Source: Escallonia rubra (lineage: Eukaryota; Streptophyta; Magnoliopsida; Escalloniales; Escalloniaceae). From it: a stretch of DNA of 64,000 nt. The translations under genes and the position numbers were made by a program. Location: the NCBI GenBank assembly GCA_033065855.1, contig JAVXUO010001389.1:62001-126000 (forward strand). The letters run 5' to 3'. This document shows, piece after piece, positions 10,844-22,447 of the stretch; positions within the stretch are counted from its first letter, which is position 1, and each line of letters opens with the position of its first letter. Under the pieces are notes generated by a model that worked only from the letters and a program-made list of their open reading frames with translations, was not told the DNA's origin and did not search any database.

Positions 10844-12635
10844 CCCACCTAAGGTCAGCGTCAAGGCGATCATCTATCGCCTTACCTTTTTCTCCTATGT
10901 GCGGACATTTTCTCTATCAGTCTACTTCAGGCTGAGCAGCTAGGGCATTTTCATGGCATCCAAGCGGGGAAATACTCTCCGTCGGTTTTTCACCTGATGT
11001 ATACTGACAACATTTTCTTATTTCTTCGGCTTTCCAAGGACGTGCTTCGGGACATTGAGGCTGTTAAACAGGTGTTGAATAATTATTGATTGCTATCGGG
11101 GCAATGTATTAATTAAGTGAAATCCTCCCTGGTAATTAGCCCTAACGCTAGTGCTGGATGCCGCCTCATCATTGAACGAGGGTTTAAGTTTTCATCGACC
11201 CCAAAGTTTGGGAAATACCTGGGTATTCAGCTTGATGTCGCTGTAAATAAAAAGGAAACCTTTAGGGGTTTAGTTCAAAAAGTTCAAGATCGATGTGCTC
11301 ATTGGTTAGGGCTTTTGCTGAACAAAGTGGGGCAGGCAACTCTTATTACTTCCGTTCTTTCCTCCCTTCTAGTTAACTATATGTCTGTTCTTTCATTTCC
11401 GGTGTCGATTTGTAAACAGTTGGATCAAATCTTGGCTCGATCCTGGTGGTTTGGTGATGCCTCCCGTCATTCCATTCTTTGGATGGCATGGCCTACCTTA
11501 TGCCTTCCTAAGCGCTTAGGTGGGTTGGGATTCCATGACTTTCAACTTTTCAATCAATCATTGCTTGCTAAGCAGGCCTGAAAGATTTGGACATACCTTC
11601 ATAGCCTGGTTGCTCGGGTGCTTAAAGGTCGTTATTTTGCTCGGCGTCATTTCTTGCTCCAGTTTCAGCCGCGTACTTGCTCCTGGACGTGGCGGGGTAT
11701 TCTGGTAGGGTAGTGTATTCTTAATCAGGGCTTAAAATGGCTAATCGGGGATGGCAAATCGATTTCGGTCTGGATGGATTGGTGGTTGCCTTCGGCTCCC
11801 CCGACAGAATTGTAACCAAATCGGACTAGTGCTAATGCCAATTGGTAGATCTCCCATCTGTTCATTCCCAATACTTGCTCCTGGAATTTAAATGTGCTCA
11901 TTTGCACTTTTCCTATGGCTATTATTGACCAAATTATGCATCTAACGCTCTTGCTGCTGGGATCTCTTGATCGCTTGATCAGTTCCTTTGTTATAAGGGA
12001 TAGCTTCTCGGTTGCGGCTACCTACCAGTTCCTATCCGCTAGGCATGCCTGTGCTGCTCCCTCACCCCAGTACCTGGTCTCAGCCTTTTGGTCATGCCTT
12101 TAAAAGTTGCCATTCTTGGAGAAACTTAAAATCTTTCTATGGAAATTTAGCCATCGGAGACTCCATTTCTTGTTGGAGCTTCTCAAACGACAGTGCCCTA
12201 TAAACATTTCTTGCCATTTGTGCTTGTCCCATCAGGAATCCCTCGAACACCTCTTCCTCGATTGTAGCTGCGTCAAGCCAATTTGGACATACCACCTAGG
12301 TAGGGAGGCCCCGAACTCATCTTTTGCTCTCTATTGGTTGTCCAAGTGGCTCAAATTACCGCTTTATTGGAATAGTGGTGTTCTTGTACAAGTCGTTTGT
12401 ATTGATGTCATCTTTTGGACAATCTGGTTAGGTCAAAATTTGGTGGTCTTCCAAGGAAAGACTTTCATTCCTTGGCTTATCATCGCCCAGTGCAGAGGCT
12501 TACTACATAACGTCTTTCGCACCCCAACTTTTCGCTGGCGTCTGCGCAAAGTGGAGCGCAGTATTAGGTTGAAGCCCCCTAGGGTCCTGGTGGATTGCTA
12601 TGAACAGTTTTACCCTCCCCTGAGGAAAAGACAGG
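10844..12635 (+). pseudogene. LINE A, rest of reverse transcriptase and zf-RVT region
   Basis: It begins with the RT motif GQRQGDHLSPYLF (out of frame with the later open frames). A decayed catalytic box reads YTDN instead of YADD near 11000. The thumb follows (FGKYLGIQLDV, about 11205-11240) and then the zf-RVT zinc-binding block at about 12180-12280 (CHLCLSHQESLEHLFLDCSC). The last coding-like sequence fades into a GA-rich tract near 12640. No RNase H domain or poly(A) tail is seen, in contrast to LINE B. Multiple frame changes make it a pseudogene. Confidence 0.82.
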
Positions 12636-12639
12636 ACAA

Positions 12640-12716
12640 AGAAGATAACAGAGAGAGAGGGGGAGAGGAGGAGAGGGAGAGAGGGGGAGAGGGAGAGAGG
12701 GAGGACAGAGAAAAGT
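12640..12716. repeat. GA-rich microsatellite
   Basis: Purine-rich GAGAGG/GAGGGAGA repeats at the 3' border of LINE A. The open frames read here on both strands are products of the repeat. Confidence 0.8.
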
Positions 12717-12719
12717 GAG

Positions 12720-14318
12720 TTGATGGAAGAGAGACAGGATGCAACAATCAATTAGACAAAGAGAAGGGAAAAAGTGGGAGAACAATATATATCTACAAAA
12801 TAGCATCAGTAAATCCATTAAGGTTATATGTAACTACAGTCAACCCCATTAACTTTTAATTTGTTACATGTCAAACTTAAATCTTAAAGATATGTAATAC
12901 ATATATCCTTCAGTCATACCACCGCGTGTATCTAAGCACCTTTTGCTCATGTCACCTCATGGACAAAATGACAACACTACCTTCGAATAAGTATATAGGT
13001 CTTTAATCACGTTTGTACGTACCTCTCTTCTTTCTCTCTTCTTCTTTGGAATTTGCGTATACAACTACACTGCACTGCTAACCACCCAACACCATCTACC
13101 ACCCTTGCCATCACCCATCCAATTAGATTTGGATTTATTTGGGTACATGATGTATTTCGGTATTTTCATTGTCTTTAATTGGTTCATAATCCAACAAACG
13201 GCACGATGGAGAGATGACGATGTTGAGCTTGTGGTAATAAATCATGGTGGTGGATCAGTGGCTCTAGGCAGTGGCTCTGTGGAATGTAGTTATGAAGCAG
13301 CCAATTGATGGTGGAGGTAGGTGGTGGGTGGATGCTGAGACGATGGTGGGAAGGAGCAGTATAAATGGAATAAAAAATATTGACGGTTGGATTTTTGGGT
13401 GAAGTGATTAGAATAATGGGGATGAAAGTTTTGATTGTAGTGGGGTGGAGCAGTTATTTATTAAATATTAAAAAATCAACAATGATCTTACTTACTTTTT
13501 TTAATTTAAAATTAATATATTATAAAGGGGTATTGTTAGAAGTCGCAAAAAAGATTCACCATAATGGTGCTCTACCTTAATAATAATATAGATATCTCCT
13601 TTGAGAGATAGATACAAGCTTCTAGCAACCAAATACACCTCTATATATAGTACTGCCTAATTGCAGAGGCTGAATCATCTCGAATCTCTTTTGGTAAACT
13701 TTATTAGCTTAACTTTAATCATCTATTAGATTTGATCTCGTGCATTGCAGAGGGGAGCACTTTATGAATTAATAAGTTAGGCCACATCAAAAGTATAAAT
13801 AAGATTAGAAACAAATTGATGTTGATAACAAAATCATTAATAAAAAGAATTAATATAATGCACATTTATCTATCTATTAAATGTTTAAAATATCCACAAC
13901 TTAATTTGTTGTTGCAAATCATAACCACACATAAAAAGTAACAGCTTTTTATAATATACTCTTGAACTAAATAAAGATCGACCAAAAAAGCCATATTAAA
14001 CGAAAAAAGTATAACTTCAAAACTGTCAGTGTAGGTCTTATAATAGAAACACTACATTACTATAGAAGTAGCATGAAGCTTTCGGTGGTCTCTGCGGTTG
14101 ACGATGACTAATCACGACATGAGAGAAAGTATCAAAGAATTGGAGAATATATGTTAGAAATTTAAAATAATAGCAAATATGACTTCTTTTTTTTTGGAAA
14201 TTTTCCAATTGGGAAATAATAGAACTGCATTTCATAGATATAACCCGGGAGGAGGGGGGAATCAAACTCGGGACCTCGAGGTTATTTCTCGAGGCCCCTT
14301 GCCAACTCCACCAACCCC
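12720..14318. other. AT-rich intergenic stretch, no gene recognised
   Basis: No coding sequence or RNA gene is recognised. A 48-bp segment near 13685-13732 (TTTGGTAAACTTTATTAGC and on) recurs near 23305-23345, which marks an unidentified dispersed repeat. Confidence 0.6.
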
Positions 14319-14338
14319 CACTACAAGAAAACGGGCTT

Positions 14339-14690
14339 TTAGCGACGGGAAAATCCATCGCTAAAAGAATTAGCGACGGATTCACCGTCGCTAAAAATTC
14401 CTCGTATAAAAGCCCGTCACTAATAGTTTAGCGACGGAATTTTTAAATCCGTCGCTAAATATGTCATTTTTACCGACGGATTTATTTTTCATTAGCGACG
14501 GATATTCCGTCGCTAATTATATTTTTAGAATTTTAATTTATTTTCTTTTTTGTCAAATTAGCGACGGATTAAATATTTTAGCGACGGAATATTCCGTCGC
14601 TAAACAACTTATTTAGCGACGGAATATTCCGTCGCTAAATAACTGATTGTAGGAATACTTTTAGCGACGGAATTAATCCGTCGCCAAAAG
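14339..14690. repeat. Left subterminal motif array of the CACTA element
   Basis: At least a dozen copies of AGCGACGGA or its reverse complement, many arranged as head-to-head pairs that can fold. In this class such motifs bind the element-encoded DNA-binding protein. Confidence 0.85.
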
Positions 14691-14949
14691 TCAAAATTTT
14701 TTTTGACTTTTTTTTTATTTTTCAATTACTCAGACCTGTAATACAATTTTCAATTCTCAACAACAACGCGCAATAATCAATACAGAAAGAAATATATATA
14801 ATCAATTATAAAAAATATTTATTATAAAAAAAACTCATATATGTAGAAGCCGAGAACCGGATACAGCCGGTTAGGAGACGGGAGAATAGTATAAGTCTGG
14901 CGCGGGGGGGGGGGGGCGGGAGCTAGGAACGGGCACGGGAAGGGGCTCA

Positions 14950-16253
14950 TCAGGGGTTGCCGAGTCCCAGATCTGGATCCTGCTGATCCGGGGCCGGCTC
15001 GGCCTGTCCAGCAATGCCCTGCTCCCTTATCATCCTCACCACCACTGTAGCAATGCGCTGGATCTCCTCGTCTTCCAACTGAGGACGAGGAGCCGGTGTC
15101 TGTGGAGGGGCAGCAGGGGGTGAGGACACTCCTATCACGGCACGAGCAGTCGTGCTGGCCTTTCGGCCGATTCACGACCTCCGGCTTATCCAGCCATCGC
15201 TTCAACCCCCCAGTACTCGCAGTCGTACTAGTGGACGCTGATGGCTGTCCGGACTGCTGCTCGGACCCCCTTAGCTGTTCATACGAGGCCTATAAAAATA
15301 GTGGTTTAACAATATGTTAGGGCATTAATTAACGAAACGGACATTGAGGATAGAAAGAAAAAACATTAACAACTTAAATAAATTGACTCACATCGATCCG
15401 CCGGGCAATATCTGAAATATAGTCGCCCGCCCGGTGCGTCTCGTCCTTGTCCTTCTTCCACACGTGCGTCTGAGTATAGGTCAGAGCTTTGACCTCATCC
15501 TCCTCCAGATCCGGGTGCACGACTGCGTTCATGTGTCGGACGGTGTCGGGTGGCACCGCCCCCCCCCCCCCCCGTGTGCGTCGGATCTCTGTTCTGTCTG
15601 TTCTCAGCCCCGCTCTTACTCTTGGTGTCCCAACCTGGATCCGCAGCCCACCGATCTATCATCTCCCCCCATACACGGTGAGATATCCAATGTGGGGGAT
15701 ATCTCGTCATGTCCGTCATCGGGGCACCCGCGGGCAGCGCCTTCTTCGCCGGGTCCCGTGCATCGTGGAGCTATCGGCGGTAATTCTTGCTGATGTAGGC
15801 AAATAAAGCATGCTGCCCCAGTACCTACTGCTGAGGCGTGTCAAACGTGAACCCCTCCTGTAAGGCATTCAATAACACAAATTAACAACATAAAACAAAC
15901 TGTAATTAAACATTTACTAACATGGAAAAAAATACTTCACCGTACCAGCCATTCCTCTCATAAGGCCTCCCACGCAGCAGCATCCCAGTCCTTCCAGTAC
16001 AGGCGTGGCTCGAAGAATCGGCCCTTCACAAGAACGCCGATCTTCGTCCTCGCCTGAGCCTCCAGGATCCTGCCAAAGAAGTAAATAAATAAATTAATAC
16101 AGTTCAAATATAAATTAACAGCCCAAAATTTTAAATATAAGGCATGAGGTGATATTTTTAGTACTTACAGGCCCTCCTGCGTGAGCGTAACTCTCTGTTT
16201 ACGCTGGGGGTCGATGCGTACCCCGCGTGTCGGACCACGGCCTTGTCGAGATC
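14950..16253 (-). pseudogene. TNPA-like (Transposase_24) gene of the CACTA element, decayed
   Basis: Read on the minus strand, exon-like blocks with plausible splice borders match the plant Transposase_24 family, the DNA-binding accessory protein of CACTA elements. Block 1 at about 16253-16170 gives RGPTRGVRIDPQRKQR. Block 2 at about 16068-15957 gives a YWKDWD segment. Block 3 at about 15860-15495 gives WISHRVWGEMIDRWAADPGW and then the family hallmark ENRQNR...HTGG. Block 4 at about 15556-15390 continues with the PDLEEDEVKALTYTQTH stretch. Stops interrupt block 3 near its start and block 2 near its end. A C-run at about 15560-15574 adds a likely frame break. It cannot encode a working protein as read. 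Confidence 0.7.
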
Positions 16254-16389
16254 CTACAAAACACAGACATTAATACAGTTCAAATATAAGACTAGCGAAA
16301 ATGTACGAAACACCGTTATCAACTATACCTAAGGTAGAACCCACGGAAGATGGAGAATGCACACGTGTGTGGGATGAATCTGCGTCGGG

Positions 16390-17220
16390 CTGGGGCGACG
16401 GCTCGGCTGGGGCTGGTTGAATCGGGGTTCATTACAATTAGGGGGTTCTATTGATTCAATTTAGGGTTCGGTTGATTTGGGGCATTCAATATAGGGTTCA
16501 ATTATGGGGGGTTCAATTATTTCAATTTAGGGTTCGGTTGGATCAGGGCATTCAATTAGGGGTTCAATTACAATTAATTGGTTCAATTAGGTTGAATCGG
16601 GGTTCATTACAATTAATTGGTTAAGTTAGGGTTAATCAGGTTTAATTGGGGTTAATTCGTTCAATTAGGGTTACGCGGGGTTAATTACTGTTAATTGGTT
16701 AGATTAGGTTGAATCGGGGTTCATTACAATTAATTGGTTCAGTTAAGGTTAATCAGGTTTAATTTGGGTTAATTCGTTCAATTAGGGTTACGCGGGGTTA
16801 ATTACTGTTAATTGGTTAGATTAGGGATAATTACGGTTTGATTAGGAATAATTGGGAACAAATTAAGGATAGTTAGGGTTTATCCGGGCTAGTTATGCTT
16901 TAATTAGGGTTTAGGATTTAAGGTTAACCAGTTCAAACAGGTTTAATCGGAGCTAATTACGTTTAATTGGTTCAATCAGGGCTAATTAGGGTTTATTGGT
17001 TCAATTAGGGTAAATCGGGATTAATTAGGGCTTATTGGTTAGATTAGGTTGAATCGGGGTTCATTACAATTAATTGGTTCAGTTAGGGTTAATCAGGTTT
17101 AATTAGGGTTAATTCGTTCAATTAGGATTACGCGGGGTTAATTACTATTAATTGGTTAGATTAGGAATAATTACGGTTTGATTAGGGTTAATTTGGTTCA
17201 ATTAGGGTTACTTGGGAACA
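16390..17220. repeat. Imperfect tandem repeats inside the CACTA element
   Basis: Short words such as GGTTCAATTAGGGTTAATC and GGTTGAATCGGGGTTCATTA recur. A unit of roughly 120 bp recurs near 16585, 16690 and 17045. TTAGGGTT words appear but are not arranged as a telomere array. Confidence 0.75.
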
Positions 17221-17909
17221 AATTAGGGATAATTAGGGTTTAATCGTTACAATTACATTACAACAAATTAAATACAATACAATACACTACAAAAAATTAA
17301 ATTTAATTACATTACAACAAATTAAATTCAATTACATTATAGCAAATCAAATACAATTACATTACAATAGATTAAATACAATTACATTATAACAATAGAT
17401 TTAATGCGATAAATAATTTCTAGCATACAATTACATTATAACAATAGATTAATTTCTAGCATACAATTACATTACAACAACATATTAATTCAATATGATA
17501 AATGATGTCTAACTGGGAAAAAAAAGGGGTGCAGGCAGGGGGGGTGCGAGGCGGATGACGACAGTGGCGCACGGAAGGCAGCTGCAGAGGGTGGTGGTGC
17601 GGCGGAGGGGGGCGAACTATGGCGATGGTGGTGCGACTGTGAGGTGGCTGTGGCAGTAGTGGGGTAGCTACGGGGCGGCGAGGTGGCAATGGGGACGGCA
17701 GATCTGAGGGGAGAGGGAAGGGCGGTTTGGTGGTGGCGGGGGGGCCTGTTGCCGGCGTGGGGGGCTGGTGGGGAGGGACGGAAGCGGGGGCCTGTCGCCG
17801 GCGTGGGGGCTGGTGGGGAGGGACGGAGGCGGGGACCTGTCGCAGGCGTGGGGAGCTGGTGGGGAGGAAAGACGGAGAGAGAGAGAGAGAGAGAGAAATC
17901 TGGGTATTT

Positions 17910-18150
17910 AAGAACACATTTAGCGACGGACTTGTCCCGTCGCTAAAGATCCGTCGGTAAAACCATTTAGCGACGGTTTATACCGTCGTTAAAAGACCGT
18001 CGTTAAAAGCCCGTCGGGAATGGTTTTACCGACGGATTAGTCCTCGATAAAATATTTGTTTGGACAACGTTTTTACCCACGAAAATTCCGTCGCTGAAAA
18101 CACCTTTAGCGACGGAATTCGTTCCGTCGCTAAAAGTTCGTCGCTAAAAC
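17910..18150. repeat. Right subterminal motif array of the CACTA element
   Basis: Repeated TTTAGCGACGG / CCGTCGCTAAA motifs mirroring the left end, just inside the right terminus. Confidence 0.82.
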
Positions 18151-18167
18151 CCTTTTTTCTTGTAGTG

Positions 18168-19215
18168 CTCTTTGTGTTAGCAAATATGACTTAGGAAATG
18201 AAAATGCTTCTTTTTACTTTTAATCCTGTAAGAAACCAAAATTCGTGAATATGTGATGGTAGTCTATGTTTCAAGTAGCATTTGTAAGCTAATCATGAGA
18301 TATTGGGTTCTTAAACTAAGAACTAAAATCAAAAGCATGAAAGGCAAACTTATAAGAACTTGGATCCCCTGTATTATATTATGTCGATGGAGTTTGTCTT
18401 TTTTCCATCAAAGTTTGAATTTTGAAACGCTACCTACAATAATAGAAAGAACATGAAAGAACTTAGGTCAGGACCAAATTCCATGTAAATACAACTATAA
18501 GTGCTATGAAAACTATTAATTTGAGCCATGAAAGATTGAGCCGATTTTTATGTGCTTAGATTACACTGCTTGACATGAGCAGCTGTCCAAAATGTAGCAT
18601 TCAATGGCATGTACAACTTTAGAAGTTATATTCAGTATTCAATGGCATCCCACCCGCCACCGCCACCCCTACCACCGCCACCCCCACCGCCACCGCCACC
18701 CGGATGCCGCCGCCACCACCACCGCCACCCTCCACAGCCACCCAACACTGCCATCGAAACTCTTACCGCCACCGCCGCCACCACTAAAGAAAAAAACTCA
18801 AAACAAATCAGGTAATTAAACACCCAAAAGATAAAACTCAAAATAAAATTTTCGTAATCACACACCCTTTTGTTTTGTAAAAAATAAAAACTAAACTGAT
18901 TTTTATTTTTATTTGTGTTTTTTTAGAAACTGAAAAACAAAACTGTAAGTCATTTCAAATAAACCTTAAACCTTATCTCAAAGCCTAGTTGTTTAACAAT
19001 ATGAAAATATTGCAAAAATTGTATCATCGGTTTAACAAAATGCTCAGCCAAAATAATTTTGGTGACACTTACAGAGATGCAATAGTGATATACAAAATAA
19101 CAGAGGAAATAAAAGTTCGAACCTGCATTGAGAACTAACAATGAAACATCATGGACTTAAGACATAAACTTAAAATATCTACAGACGACACCGTGAGATT
19201 TGCAAAGAAAATGAC
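18168..19215. other. Intergenic stretch with a CCACCG microsatellite
   Basis: No gene is recognised. At about 18650-18790 there is a CCACCG/CCGCCA repeat; the Pro- or Gly-rich open frames over it are artefacts of the repeat. Confidence 0.6.
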
Positions 19216-20473
19216 TGAAACCAAAAAGATAACCCTAGAAGGGGGGTGAATAGGGTTTTAAGACTACTTTAAAAAATAACAAACAACAAACCTCAATCTC
19301 AATAACTTAAATAAGCAAACAACCAATCTCAACACAAATGTAAAATCATAATGTAAAGAGAGAAGGGTTTAGAGATACTTGACAATGAGATTTAAATGGT
19401 TCGGCTTGATATACCCTCAAGCCTACGTCTACTCCTTCAAGGAAGTCCCTTGAAAGGCCCTAGAATCCACTAGTATGATCTTCCTTAGGGGTCAAGATCA
19501 AACCTCTTACAATCCCTTGATGTTATGCCCACATCAAGAACAAGCTTTGACAATCCCAAAGCTCCAAAGCTTGACAACCCCAAGCTTTGATACAAGAACC
19601 TTTAGATGAAGAATTGTGTACAAGATTTCACTCTCAATAAGTAGATGAGTACAAGTTTAAGCACTAGAACAAGAGAGATGAGTGTACGATGACTTATGAA
19701 AGTGTATATCTCTCAAATGTAAGCTCACAATAAATGCTCTCTTGAAATGGATGAGAAATCAATGAAAAACAAGAGAGATTGAACAATTGCCTTGATCTTT
19801 GAGTATATGAAAGATAAGAGAGATTTGAATGCAATTGATGAATCAAAACTAAGCCCAAGATGAGTATTTATAGAGGTGGGAATAAATATGACCGTTTGGG
19901 GTAGGTGGAGCATTAAATGCGCCAAAATGGTAAATGCAGTCGACTGCAATGTCCCATTGCAGTCGACTGTATTCCCAAAGTAGGCTTTGGAAATTCAAAT
20001 TTCCAACTTGCAGTCGACTGTAATAGGCTACTGGAAGTATTGCAGTCGATTGCATTCCAATGCAGTCGACTGTAATACCTCACTGCCCAACTTGCAGTCG
20101 ACTGCAATCCAATGCAGTCGACTGCATTCCAGAAAATGCAGCTTCCTAGTTTTTAAAGAATGAAAAACTTTTATGCATGCAAGGAAAACCTATGGGCAAG
20201 TTCTAGGTATACAGTCATCGTAACGATCATCTCTTTACGCCTAGTTTACAAAGAAGGAAATAAAGCATTGTAAAATTCAATCGACGAATTCCTTCTTTGA
20301 TGCGTTCCATTGAGAGTCTTTCACCGTGTTGCTCGTCTAATAGTCCGTTTGCATGAGTATGAGATTGTTCCTATTGCTTCAACAACTCACTGCATGTTAG
20401 ACAACATAAACATCAATGTTAGTTATCATCAAAACCAAATATAATCCTAGGTTAAATAACCGTAGGGTTAACA
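19216..20473 (-). mobile_element. Solo LTR of an LTR retrotransposon (minus orientation)
   Basis: On the minus strand the block begins TGTTAACCCTACGG and ends TTTTTGGTTTCA, giving TG...CA ends over 1258 bp. The flanking 5-mers are ATGAC (19211-19215) and ATGAG (20474-20478), a one-mismatch target duplication. The CCCTATTCACCCCCCTTC segment near the 3' end is a familiar feature at the ends of many plant Ty1/copia LTRs (from memory of the group). No internal domain or second LTR is present, so it is best read as a solo LTR left by recombination. The superfamily is inferred only. Confidence 0.68.
19935..20130. repeat. Seven-copy palindromic array GCAGTCGACTGC in the solo LTR
   Basis: Seven copies of GCAGTCGACTG(C/T)A centred on GTCGAC, one with a C to T change, spaced irregularly over about 195 bp. 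It lies within the LTR, possibly in its regulatory (U3) part. Confidence 0.85.
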
Positions 20474-20604
20474 ATGAGGTTGATAATTAACAATATCAAA
20501 ATGGTATTACACGAATATACAAACCAAGGAAGAAAAAATCTACGGATTACAAAGAACAAAAAAAATGATTAATATTAAGAAAAGTATATGAAATTAAAGT
20601 AAAG

Positions 20605-21546
20605 GGCTAATTACACATATGTCTCTGAGGTTAGGGGGTAATTACAGTCAAGGACACAAAGTTTCAAAATGTAACATTCCGTGACCAAACACTTTTAAAA
20701 TGTATAAGACGTGTCCATCCGTCAGGGTTCCGTCCAAAAATTATACTTTTTTGATGATGTCAGCAATACGTATTTTTAAAATGACGATACTACCCCTTTA
20801 TATACAGAATATTTTAAAAAATTTAAATTAAGATTTTAAGCCTTAATTTAAACATTAGGGTTTCAAAACCCTAATTTACAAAATTAGGGTTTCAATCTTT
20901 AATTTCTCAATCTACCAATTAGGGCTTCAAAACCCTAATTTACAAATTAGGGCTTCAAAAACCTAATTTGCAAATTAGGGTTTCAATCTGCAATTGCAAA
21001 TTAGGGCTTCAAAATCGGCGGCGTGGGGCGATGGAGCTGCTGGCATGGAATGAGGGAGTGGGTTGCTGTGGGGGAGGAGAGAAGAGATGAAGGGGAAGAG
21101 TGACGACGCCGGCGATAGGTTTCGACGCCGGCAGGAGATTACACACGGTGGCTTGGGGTGGGCGGTGACGAGGAAGAGGGAGGTAGACGGGATGGGCGGT
21201 GACAGGGTGATGAGGAAGGAGGAGGCAGGCGGGGTGCGGCGCCGGGGAAGGGGAGGAAGACGGGGTGGGTAGGTGACGGGGAAGGGGGATACAGATGGGG
21301 TGGGCGGGGGTTGGGGGTGGGGGGTTAAGAGTAAAATAAAGTCTTTCTTTTCTTTTTTTTTTTAATGAAGTAATGGCATTACAAAAAAATTAAGGTTCCA
21401 ACTTAGGGGCAATACAGTCTTTTCATCAAAACCGTTAGGATTTTTAGGGTTCCGTTTGGTCAACGGACATAAGTGTAATTTGTCCAAACTATTGTCCTTG
21501 CCTGTAATTACCCCCCTAACCTCAGGGATATACGTGTAATTAGCCC
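20605..21546. mobile_element. Small MULE-type element with 9-bp target duplication
   Basis: A 942-bp element with inverted ends GGGCTAATTACAC...GAGGTTAGGGGGTAATTACA (about 45-60 bp) and a perfect 9-bp target duplication TAAAGTAAA (20596-20604 and 21547-21555). The inside has an AT-rich left half with repeated AAATTAGGGTTTC words and a GC-rich half (21000-21320) that gives only low-complexity Gly/Arg frames. There is no transposase. The ends resemble those of the Pack-MULE at 9591 (GGGTTAAATACA), so the two may share a transposase source. Confidence 0.87.
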
Positions 21547-21679
21547 TAAAGTAAACATATGATCAATTAGCCATTATCTTCACCAATGATACATACCTAA
21601 ACAACTAAGAACAAAAGAGAAGGTTGTAACAATCTTTAGAGATGGTAGGGGAGAAGTGCTCCAAAAGACAACATGGTAG

Positions 21680-22439
21680 CATAATTATCAATACCATACC
21701 CGTACCGGTCTGTACGTACCGTTTTTGCTTTCTTTCTACTGGTACGATACCCCTTACATTCTGTACCGGTCAAAATACCGCTCTGTACCTGTTGTACCGG
21801 CCGGTACAGGTGATATTGGCCGAGATATTACGTTTCGTACCGGTTCTTTAAAAAAATGTAAAAGTAACAAATTTTGTTAGAAATTTTGGAAATTGACTAT
21901 ATAAAGATTAAATAGAAAAACACTCTCAAGTTCTTTTATATCAATCAAAGCCTTTGTAACTTCTTGCTCATAATATTCACTTAGCTTTGATTTACTTTAT
22001 ACCGGAAAGCTTTGAGCACATTCTTTCATCTAATGATGTACTGCTTTACACACGTGTCCTCGAGCACACACAAAGCACGTATACACAAAAATAACTTATT
22101 CTTGAAACTGAAGACGTTATTATTGAACAAACAATCTATTCTTACACAAGAATTTGCGAATGAGATCTTTGAAAATGGGGATAATCCTAGAGGAGGTAAT
22201 TCAATTGAATAAGCTACTTAGTTTATTTGAAAATTAACGTAATTCAAGTTCTATAGGACAAATAGTTTATTCTATAGGAGTTGTTAGTAAAAAAAATATA
22301 TATTTTGTTAGTTAACCAATGAATGAATATTACTAATGTACATTATTGATGAAAAATTTGAGACAGTACCAGTACCGGTACGTACCATTTTATGAAGAAA
22401 AAAAACGGTATGCACTCCGGTACGGTATTCATAACTATG
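21680..22439. mobile_element. Non-autonomous hAT-type element with GTACCGG subterminal repeats
   Basis: A 760-bp element with ends CATAATTATCAATACCATACC and CATAGTTATGAATACCGTACC as inverted repeats and a perfect 8-bp target duplication CATGGTAG (21672-21679 and 22440-22447). The 8-bp duplication fits the hAT superfamily. GTACCGGTAC-type palindromes cluster in both flanks. No open frame of note. Confidence 0.85.
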
Positions 22440-22447
22440 CATGGTAG

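Larger units (their letters stand above)
14319..18167 (-). mobile_element. CACTA (En/Spm-type) DNA transposon, non-autonomous
   Basis: A 3849-bp element. The left end reads CACTACAAGAAAACGGGC and the right end is its inverted match CACTACAAGAAAAAAGGG. Both ends are packed with TTTAGCGACGGA-type subterminal motifs in both orientations (14339-14690 and 17920-18150), the binding-site array typical of CACTA elements. The flanking trinucleotides are CCC and CTC, an imperfect 3-bp duplication. The inside holds a decayed TNPA-like gene on the minus strand and a long array of imperfect short repeats. No catalytic transposase (TNPD/TNP2) is seen. Confidence 0.9.

Noticed and set aside
12503..12818. 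Ser/Leu/Pro-rich minus-strand open frames
   Set aside because: They read the GA-rich tract at the end of LINE A in reverse.
16390..17220. TTAGGG words suggesting an interstitial telomere
   Set aside because: TTAGGGTT occurs only as part of longer irregular words, with no run of TTTAGGG units, the plant telomere repeat.
17456..17960. Pro-rich and Gly-rich open frames on both strands
   Set aside because: Low-complexity GC-rich and GA-repeat sequence inside the CACTA element; no conserved motif.
18604..18865. His/Pro-rich and Gly-rich open frames
   Set aside because: They translate a CCACCG microsatellite.
19935..20130. Regularly repeated palindromes resembling a CRISPR array
   Set aside because: Plant nuclear LTR; copy spacing is irregular, there are no spacers of constant length and no cas genes.
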